Source of the DNA: CAYOVG01 sp964407285
Lineage (GTDB): Bacteria; Desulfobacterota; Syntrophobacteria; Syntrophobacterales; Syntrophobacteraceae
Direction: 5' to 3'
Assembly (NCBI GenBank): GCA_964407285.1
Contig: CAYOVG010000278.1
Span: forward strand, 1 to 9,775
Length of the DNA: 9,775 bases
A program made the position numbers and the translations under genes. Positions 1 to 4,459 of this stretch are shown here, piece by piece. How positions within the stretch are numbered: the first letter of the stretch is position 1; the number at the start of each line of letters is the position of its first letter. The notes beneath the pieces are model-generated. The model saw only the letters and a list, made by a program, of their open reading frames with translations, made no database searches and was not told the origin of the DNA.

Positions 1-53
1 TTACCCAGCGGGGACTCGCACCCCGCAAGAAAGCGCCAAGCTTCGCTTGGCGC
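1..53 (-). other. Start of next integron cassette, or 5' end of a group II intron (truncated)
   Basis: Two strong hairpins lie here. GCGCCAAG (33-40) pairs with CTTGGCGC (46-53) around a 5-nt loop. GCGGGG (8-13) pairs with CCCCGC (21-26) around a 7-nt loop. Read on the minus strand, the segment follows directly on the attC site and begins GTGCG, which is both the continuation of the core site GTTAGTG and the canonical GUGYG 5' end of a group II intron. The minus-strand text GGGGTGCGAGTCCCC has the look of a domain I stem of such introns. No domain V or reverse transcriptase can be seen because the window stops. A plain next cassette is the conservative reading. Confidence 0.3.
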
Positions 54-157
54 ACTAACTATGGGGATAAGCGGCCAGCACCACGCGCCGATTAACTATG
101 CGAAGCACCGATGATTGCGACGCGTGGTGCTGGTCCGCCTTCATCCCCTCGTTAGCT
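53..157 (-). repeat. attC: Integron attC recombination site of the HNH cassette
   Basis: The site has the full attC architecture. Core boxes are CACTAAC (53-59) and GTTAGCT (151-157), which on the minus strand read R'' AGCTAAC first and R' GTTAGTG last. Between them an imperfect palindrome pairs GGGGAT (63-68) with ATCCCC (143-148), then AAGCGG (69-74) with the interrupted TCCGCCTT (134-141). Its core is a perfect 13-bp pairing of CCAGCACCACGCG (75-87) with CGCGTGGTGCTGG (121-133), around a 33-nt terminal loop. The unpaired bases in the second arm fit the extrahelical bases that set strand choice in attC folding. R'' AGCTAAC is the exact reverse complement of the cassette's own core site at 789-795, as expected for a cassette that once closed into a circle. 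Confidence 0.85.
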
Positions 158-766
158 GCGCTTTCTTAATGCAGGACCATGACTGGCCCACCGCTGATAT
201 CGCAGCATTTCAATTGAAAGTCGGTACACTTCATCTCGTGCCGCTGACAGAGTTCCGCAGTACTCTGCGTCCATCTCTTTATAGCGTTCTTTGATAACGT
301 GGTCGGGCATATCTGGTGTCCAAAAGAGCAAACCATGCGACTCAGGAAGTAGCTCCTTAATTCTTTTGGCATAGAACGAGCCCATCTCGAGAGCACTTAC
401 AAAATCTATCAGTTCTTCTGCCTGAGCTACGAGGCTATCGTAGTTGGTTGAATGGTTGTCGGCTTGGCGAAAAAAACCTAATCGCTGAAAAAGCGGGTCG
501 AACTCTGGTGCCAGAATCGTTGGATCCTTGTACATACGAAAAAGCCTAAGCTTTTCAGGATCAATTGTAGCCGTAGGATTATGTTGATCTACCAAATGAC
601 AGTTGGGACAAAGTGGCAGAAGGTTGAGGGGTTCGTTGTTACTTGGATTCTCATCAATGTGATGCACCTGCGGATTGTCTGTACCGCAGATTGCACATCG
701 GTGATTGAACTCCCGTAATACTCCATCTCGAATGCTCTTGGGTATATCAACTCTCTTTTTCGGCAT
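152..766 (-). CDS. HNH endonuclease domain protein (integron cassette gene)
   Basis: This is a 204-residue protein with an N-terminal HNH nuclease fold. Two zinc-type CxxC pairs are present (Cys24/Cys27 and Cys53/Cys56). Between them lie the His-His pair 35-36 (VHHIDEN), an Asn at 43-44 and the closing LCPNCH with His57. HNH proteins of this kind cut DNA with a single divalent metal. The remaining ~130 residues look mainly helical and I do not recognise them; they could set target choice or inhibit the nuclease. The start is supported by GAGGAA about 8 nt upstream. The start lies only about 29 nt inside the cassette, and the TAA stop falls within the attC R'' box, so the gene fills its cassette tightly. 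The region is visibly more A/T-rich than the signalling operon, consistent with lateral origin. A phage-defence or selfish role is plausible but inferred. Confidence 0.85.
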   Translation of the reverse strand: MPKKRVDIPKSIRDGVLREFNHRCAICGTDNPQVHHIDENPSNNEPLNLLPLCPNCHLVDQHNPTATIDPEKLRLFRMYKDPTILAPEFDPLFQRLGFFRQADNHSTNYDSLVAQAEELIDFVSALEMGSFYAKRIKELLPESHGLLFWTPDMPDHVIKERYKEMDAEYCGTLSAARDEVYRLSIEMLRYQRWASHGPALRKRS

Positions 767-788
767 TGATGTTCCTCGCTTACAGCAC

Positions 789-795
789 AGCTAAC
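789..795 (-). other. Integron core site at the 5' boundary of the HNH cassette
   Basis: The minus strand reads GTTAGCT here, the 7-bp R' core of attI or of a preceding attC; recombination joins cassettes after its first G. It is exactly complementary to the AGCTAAC R'' box at 151-157, and the match extends imperfectly for several further bases. This pins the cassette to about 59-794 (roughly 736 bp). No full attC fold is visible to its right, so it is more probably the attI junction, which would make the HNH cassette the first in the array. Confidence 0.75.
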
Positions 796-1180
796 AAATA
801 ATTGAACAGATCTGGTTATCTCCCCCTTTCGGATGATAGCCGGAAAGATCACCTCGCTACTGGGGTACTACCGTATCTCATCTGCCCGCCGGTCCGGAAG
901 GGACACTGGAAGGCGGCGTCCGCCTCGGCATTGTTCTCATTCAATTGGTCTCATTCATTGCATCCAGTTCCGCGCCATCCGGCGATGCGAATAGGTAGAA
1001 CCCAGGTATTTCCGTGAAGATGTCTTCTGCTCTTGAATCCTCTTGCCGGTTGGTTACTGGAGATCTAGTGTTCCTTATATATTGAGATTTTAGTCTTTGC
1101 AACAACCATATTTGCCTATATCCGTCTCTTTCAGGTTATCTGCTTATCTGGAGGGTTAACGCGTTGGTGGAGGACTACCC
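796..1180. other. Gene-less stretch between cassette and intI remnant; probable attI region
   Basis: No credible gene is seen in either strand. By position this segment should contain attI and the divergent integrase and cassette promoters. Visible structures are a perfect 6-bp hairpin AGGCGG/CCGCCT (911-925), an interrupted palindrome around 833-853 and a separated AATTGAA/TTCAATT pair. The left part has no second attC-like arm. attI sites are poorly conserved between integron lineages, so no exact attI boundaries can be assigned from sequence alone. Confidence 0.4.
1074..1102 (-). promoter_or_regulatory. Candidate cassette promoter (Pc-like)
   Basis: On the minus strand TTGCAA (1097-1102) and TATAAG (1074-1079) are separated by exactly 17 bp, matching sigma-70 spacing, with 4/6 and 5/6 consensus bases. 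It reads toward the HNH cassette about 310 bp away and sits next to the integrase remnant, the expected place for a Pc promoter. TTGCAA is its own reverse complement, so it could also serve a plus-strand integrase promoter, although I find no good -10 box in that direction. Confidence 0.4.
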
Positions 1181-1701
1181 ATGCATCCCATTCCTTCTGA
1201 GCTGAAATCGGAGTTTGAGGCATATCCAACCGCTCGAGGCGTTCGGAAGCCACAGCATGCGACCTGCTCAAAGCGGCTGCGCTTCTACCCTGGCTTTTGC
1301 CGGAAATGCCATTTTTCTGAACGAAATGCCGACAGCCTACCCCACTTCCTCAAGAAACCACATGAGAAGAAACAAGCGAGCGCCCGGCAACAGGAGGCGT
1401 CTTACGCCATTTGGCGCTTCATCATGACTTTTTAATCTATCATGACCTCATCCACTCCAGAGGCTCTGAAATGGATGATCTGCACGGTCAAACGATCGCC
1501 GGTCTGAATGCCGGCGACAATGGGCCGTCGTGTCGTTTCGCCCTATGTTCTTCGGAGAATATTGCCTCATTGGAGACGACGGGCGAAACGCAAAAGACCT
1601 TCGAGATATCCTCTGCTCGCGGCTATTTGCGTCCCGATGAGTCTGGAATCTCCCTGGATAAGAATGCCGATTCCGCTGAGATTATTCGGCATGGCTCATA
1701 G
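1181..1701 (+). pseudogene. intI: Frameshifted N-terminal remnant of an integron integrase (tyrosine recombinase)
   Basis: The first frame (1181-1435, ATG preceded by GGAGG) encodes 84 residues. They resemble the N-terminal extension seen in many environmental and deltaproteobacterial integron integrases: a degraded KWLRYYLDFC-like stretch (here KRLRFYPGFC), then ADSLPHFLKK and an EKKQ-QQ-A-YAI pattern. Near 1411-1435 the frame breaks. The reading continues in another frame with the IYHDLIHS text, next to an imperfect local duplication of ATCATGAC. The second frame stays open to 1701, but beyond about residue 20 of that frame I recognise nothing. The catalytic R...H-R...Y domain is absent, so this cannot be active. 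It is divergent from the cassette, as in true integrons. The identification is by memory of the family pattern, strengthened by the adjacent attC. Confidence 0.65.
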
Positions 1702-1712
1702 ACCGTGAGTTT

Positions 1713-1740
1713 GAGGCAACACCTGAGAGGCAACACTCGA
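1713..1740. repeat. 14-bp tandem direct repeat
   Basis: GAGGCAACACCTGA (1713-1726) is followed at once by GAGGCAACACTCGA (1727-1740), 12 of 14 bases identical. It lies just past the last open frame of the integrase remnant and just before the palindromic element, so it probably marks a rearrangement or slippage junction. Confidence 0.6.
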
Positions 1741-1748
1741 GAGGACTC

Positions 1749-1776
1749 GTCGTTATTCCCACGCAAACGGGAAGCC
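1749..1776. repeat. REP-like palindromic element
   Basis: The sequence TTATTCCCACGCAAACGGGA is a short imperfect palindrome of the type 'GTCATTCCC-GCG-AA-CGGGAATCC', which is dispersed between genes in many proteobacteria. It superficially resembles the CRISPR repeat next to it. However, its spacing to the first CRISPR repeat (about 47 bp) breaks the ~60-bp period, and its stem is TTCCC/GGGAA rather than CCCCCG/CGGGGG. Confidence 0.45.
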
Positions 1777-1794
1777 GGGCTTTTCAATGTCTTC

Positions 1795-2183
1795 CGGAGC
1801 CCCGCACGACGCATTGGGGCGACCCACCTGCCGACACTCTGCTCTCGGAGCAGTTCCGGACCCCGCGCACGCGAGGGCGACGTGTTCGACTTCCTCCGCT
1901 TCGTGGCGCGAAGCCCCGGTTCTCGCGCACGCGGGGGCGACGTTTCTGCTGAAGTTCCAGGCAATTTTGCTCGATCCGGACCCCCAAGCACGCTGGGGCG
2001 ATCCGAATCATAAACCGGCAGGACAAGGCGACCGAGACGACCCCCCGCGCACACGGGGGCGACCCGCTTGTCAAAATCGGGGCCGCGTTCCTTGCCCGGC
2101 CCCCCACGCACACGGGGGCGACACTGAAATCGTAAGGGGAAGGAACTGGCATCTCCCCGGGCCCCCGCGCACGCGGGGGCGAC
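1795..2183 (-). CRISPR. CRISPR array, seven repeats, type I-E-like, partly eroded
   Basis: Seven copies of a GC-rich palindromic repeat of about 28 bp end (on the plus strand) in the conserved GGGGCGAC. Their ends fall near 1823, 1881, 1941, 2002, 2063, 2122 and 2183, giving steps of 58-61 bp. The minus-strand consensus begins GTCGCCCCCGCGTGCGCGGG and ends near CCGG, comparable in form and length to type I-E repeats. Intervening segments of about 31-33 bp are all different, as spacers should be. The right-hand three repeats are nearly identical. Those to the left carry mismatches in the stem (ATTGGGG, GCTGGGG, TTCTCGCG), and the leftmost is badly degenerate. Degeneration is usual at the leader-distal end, so the leader should be on the right and transcription leftward. 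No cas gene is in the window. Confidence 0.85.
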
Positions 2184-2266
2184 CCTCTGAAGTGTCACCC
2201 CATTTTGAACCATGCCGGATTTTCGGAATGAAAACGGTTGCTCTACTGATAATCTCGAACGCCTTC

Positions 2267-2295
2267 ATGACATTTGCGTGGTGTGGACGTCTCAA
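2267..2295 (-). promoter_or_regulatory. Candidate CRISPR leader promoter
   Basis: The minus strand has TTGAGA (2290-2295), a 17-bp spacer, then TGTCAT (2267-2272): 5/6 and 4/6 matches to sigma-70 boxes. It reads into the array and lies about 85 bp from the best-conserved repeat. Position and direction agree with the leader inferred independently from repeat erosion. Confidence 0.4.
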
Positions 2296-2552
2296 ATTCG
2301 CAGGCGCAAACTCTTCGGTACCGCGACTCATCCCTATCAGTCGGGGAATCGCGTTCTTCATGATCAGCATGTCGGCCGGACCATACAACGATCATCCACG
2401 GCCGCTTCGCCATTCAGACCACATAACTGCCTGTCGGCTTCTTCAGAATCAAGGAGCACGATTCGACCATCCGGCCTTCGCCGCCCGTTTCCCGTCAACG
2501 GCGCCGTAACGGTCCAGGCCCTTTTCACTATTGCAGAGCGGCTTCGGTCCTC

Positions 2553-2601
2553 GGTCCGTGGTCTGTTGAAATTCCACGGTCCGGTCGCGGCTGTAAGCCG
2601 C
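2553..2601 (-). terminator. Twin hairpins after the signalling operon (possible terminator)
   Basis: Twenty to seventy bases past the FHA stop codon, the minus strand folds GCGGCT-GTA-AGCCGC (2587-2601). It then folds GGACCGTGG against CCACGGACC (2553-2582, one mismatch, 12-nt loop). Neither is followed by a run of T on the minus strand, so this is not a standard intrinsic terminator. It may protect the 3' end or assist Rho-dependent termination. Confidence 0.3.
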
Positions 2602-2622
2602 TCCCATGAAGACGGGCGCCGT

Positions 2623-3348
2623 CTACTTCTTGTAGACGAACTGGTACAGGAACTGCACCTTCGCGGAACCAAGCTCTATGGTATCGAACTCCTCGAGCTT
2701 CACCGACTCTTTTACGGTCACGCCATTGACCTTCGGCTTGGCGAGGCCGCCCACGTAGCTCAGGTAGTACCCGCCCGGCCGGCTGCTGATGGTGGCGGCA
2801 ATCTTGCCCACCATGAGCCCGCTCACAACGACTTCGCAACTGCTGTCCTTGCCTATCTTGTTCAGCTTCTTGGTGAGCCGGATTTCCCCCTCGCCGCCCG
2901 CCAGGAACGTCAAAGCCCCGATGGTATCCCTCTCGATCTCGGAGGCGCTCCCGGCCTGCTCCCCGAAATTCTTCGAAAGAAGATCCTGGTACTTCTCCGT
3001 TTCCATGACCATCGTCTGTTCCATAAGGGCCGATTCGCCCTCGGGAACCGTCTCCCCCTCCCCATATCCGAAAACCAGGAGGTGCTTGCCGACGGTTACG
3101 ACATCACCATTGCTCAACCAGTGCGACGTAACCAGGCGGTCGTTGACGAATGTACCGTTCCTGCTCTGGAGGTCGGTCAACAGGTAGCGGTCATCCACCG
3201 AATCGATTTTCGCATGCGTGCCGGACACACCGAGGTTCTCGACGACTATGTCGTTGGTGTCGCGCCTTCCGATGGTAAGGGTGCCCCCTTTATCGATCCG
3301 GTACTCCTTAACGGGCTTATCTTCGTATTTGAGCGTCAAAATCGGCAT
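2623..3348 (-). CDS. Twin FHA-domain phosphothreonine-binding protein
   Basis: This 241-residue protein lacks a signal peptide and membrane segments and should be cytoplasmic. Residues 1-95 form a canonical FHA domain with all key residues: Gly27-Arg28 (TIGRRD), Ser42-x-x-His45 (SGTHAKI) and Asn64-Gly65 (RNGTFVN). This domain reads phosphothreonine peptides. A linker (about 96-140) contains the sequence EQTMVMET. A second FHA-like fold follows (about 144-238): it keeps the IGKD turn and Val-Asn-Gly (207-209), but the Ser-x-x-His position reads VGKIA, so it probably does not bind phosphate. It is the last gene of the operon, 148 bp after the phosphatase. GAGAGAG lies upstream of the ATG as a plausible ribosome site. 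Its role is likely to recruit or sense targets of the neighbouring kinase; the actual partner is unknown. Confidence 0.88.
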   Translation of the reverse strand: MPILTLKYEDKPVKEYRIDKGGTLTIGRRDTNDIVVENLGVSGTHAKIDSVDDRYLLTDLQSRNGTFVNDRLVTSHWLSNGDVVTVGKHLLVFGYGEGETVPEGESALMEQTMVMETEKYQDLLSKNFGEQAGSASEIERDTIGALTFLAGGEGEIRLTKKLNKIGKDSSCEVVVSGLMVGKIAATISSRPGGYYLSYVGGLAKPKVNGVTVKESVKLEEFDTIELGSAKVQFLYQFVYKK

Positions 3349-3496
3349 TGCAGAACTCTCTCATCTTTGAGCATCAGGCCAGACAAACAAATGAACAAAC
3401 GATACCTTCCATCATATCCGAACTCAGTATCCCGGCAGACCGGCGCTCGAACGGACCATGCAGACCGCCATACCGGCAAATAGCCCTCCGAACGAA

Positions 3497-4324
3497 CTAC
3501 CCCAGCAGCTTACTCAGAATCCGCGCGATGAAGCCATGGATACCCCCGGCATCACGCCGCACGGCCTTCACCTTCACCACGATCACCGTGATGTTGTCAT
3601 CCCCGCCGCGTTCGTTGGCCATATCCACCAGAATCCGGCATGCCCTCTCGGGACGTTCGCCGACCACCACCCGCAGGATCTCCTCCGGGGCCACTTTATT
3701 GGTCAGCCCGTCGGAAGCGCTCACCAGCACGTCGCCGCTGAAGCAAGGGACTTCGGTAACATAAGCTTCGACCGTTTCCGAAATCCCCATGGCCCGCGTG
3801 AGGACATGTTCGAATCTCCTGCCGAGAATGCCGGAGGCGGCTCCTCCGGCGTTGAGCGCGGCGTGCTCCGCCACCAGAGTATGGGGCACATACAGATTCT
3901 CTATTGTTCCCCCATGCACCAGGTAAATGGGGCTGTCACCCACGTTGGCCGCCACCACGGTATCGCCCGTGAAGTAGACGGCGGCCACCGTGGACCCCAT
4001 GCCCCGATAGCCCTCCTTTTCACGTCCGAGCCGGTGCACGCTCCAGTTCGCCAGGCGGATGCCGGACAGCAGGCGGTTCGCCTCCCTGGACAGGGAACTG
4101 TCGGAATCGGGCATTTCCTCCACTTCCGTTCCCGCGGTGAACCTCTTCATGTAATCGCAAATGGTTTCAACCACCAGCCTGGAAGCGACTTCCCCGGCCT
4201 GGTGCCCTCCCATTCCGTCCGCCACGACGTAGAGCTTCAAATTGTCGTCAAGGAACAGCGAATCTTCATTGCCCTTCCTTTTCTTGCCCACATCGCTCAA
4301 GCCTGCAGATTCGACGATTATCAT
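3497..4324 (-). CDS. PP2C-family (PPM/Stp1-type) Ser/Thr protein phosphatase
   Basis: This 275-residue protein is the usual length for a bacterial PP2C phosphatase and removes phosphate from Ser/Thr with two metal ions. The motifs appear in order. KKRKGNEDS carries Glu20/Asp21, VADGMGGH carries Asp36/Gly37, and GMGSTVAAVYF is at 108-118. VANVGDSPIY is at 125-134, with Pro where Arg is common. ASDGLTNKV carries the metal Asp205, and GGDDNITVIVV carries Asp243/Asn244. All metal ligands are present, so activity is expected. There are no membrane segments; the last 15 residues (GIHGFIARILSKLLG) form a short amphipathic tail. The gene is 135 bp downstream of the kinase and should reverse its phosphorylation. 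The ribosome site is weak, and the ATG overlaps the stop of a tiny upstream frame (ATGA). Confidence 0.93.
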   Translation of the reverse strand: MIIVESAGLSDVGKKRKGNEDSLFLDDNLKLYVVADGMGGHQAGEVASRLVVETICDYMKRFTAGTEVEEMPDSDSSLSREANRLLSGIRLANWSVHRLGREKEGYRGMGSTVAAVYFTGDTVVAANVGDSPIYLVHGGTIENLYVPHTLVAEHAALNAGGAASGILGRRFEHVLTRAMGISETVEAYVTEVPCFSGDVLVSASDGLTNKVAPEEILRVVVGERPERACRILVDMANERGGDDNITVIVVKVKAVRRDAGGIHGFIARILSKLLG

Positions 4325-4380
4325 AGGCGGTCATCAACTTCACGTTCGATTTGCTTCGCTTCGTTCACCGGTTTCAGCAT
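4321..4380 (-). CDS. Possible 19-codon leader peptide coupled to the phosphatase
   Basis: In the kinase-phosphatase gap an ATG at 4380 opens a charged 19-residue frame beginning MLKPVNEAKQ and ending DDRL. Its TGA overlaps the phosphatase ATG as ATGA, the classic arrangement for translational coupling. The phosphatase lacks a good ribosome site of its own, which would make coupling useful. No clear ribosome site precedes this small frame either, and a frame this short can arise by chance. Confidence 0.2.
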   Translation of the reverse strand: MLKPVNEAKQIEREVDDRL

Positions 4381-4459
4381 GGCGGCAAGTGAACCCGGCG
4401 CATCCCGGAAAGTCCCTCACCGCCCCTCCGGCGGACAACCGGATGCCGGGCCGCGCGCC

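Larger units (their letters stand above)
2184..2622. other. Gene-less stretch: CRISPR leader side and 3' flank of the FHA gene
   Basis: Open frames across this stretch have no recognisable protein pattern and I regard them as non-coding. The part next to the array (about 2184-2310) is less GC-rich than its surroundings, as leaders tend to be, and carries a promoter-like pair. The part near 2540-2620 contains two hairpins behind the FHA stop codon. The segment 2320-2540 shows nothing I can name. Confidence 0.4.

Noticed and set aside
8..26. tRNA T-arm (stem with 7-nt loop TGCGAGT on the minus strand)
   Set aside because: The loop starts TG rather than TTC, and no matching acceptor, D or anticodon arms are present in the correct positions.
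1749..1776. Eighth CRISPR repeat
   Set aside because: The spacing to the next repeat is about 47 bp instead of 58-61 and the stem sequence differs; it fits a REP-like element better.
1787..2509. Plus-strand open frame of 240 codons, and the minus-strand frame 1623-2213, both across the CRISPR array
   Set aside because: Their Arg/Pro/Gly-rich repeated phrases (PPRTRGRP, PRVRGGP) are translations of the CRISPR repeats; such frames are a common annotation artefact.
2212..3483. Plus-strand open frame of 423 codons
   Set aside because: Most of it is antisense to the FHA gene, whose protein has clear motifs; the plus-strand product has no recognisable domain.
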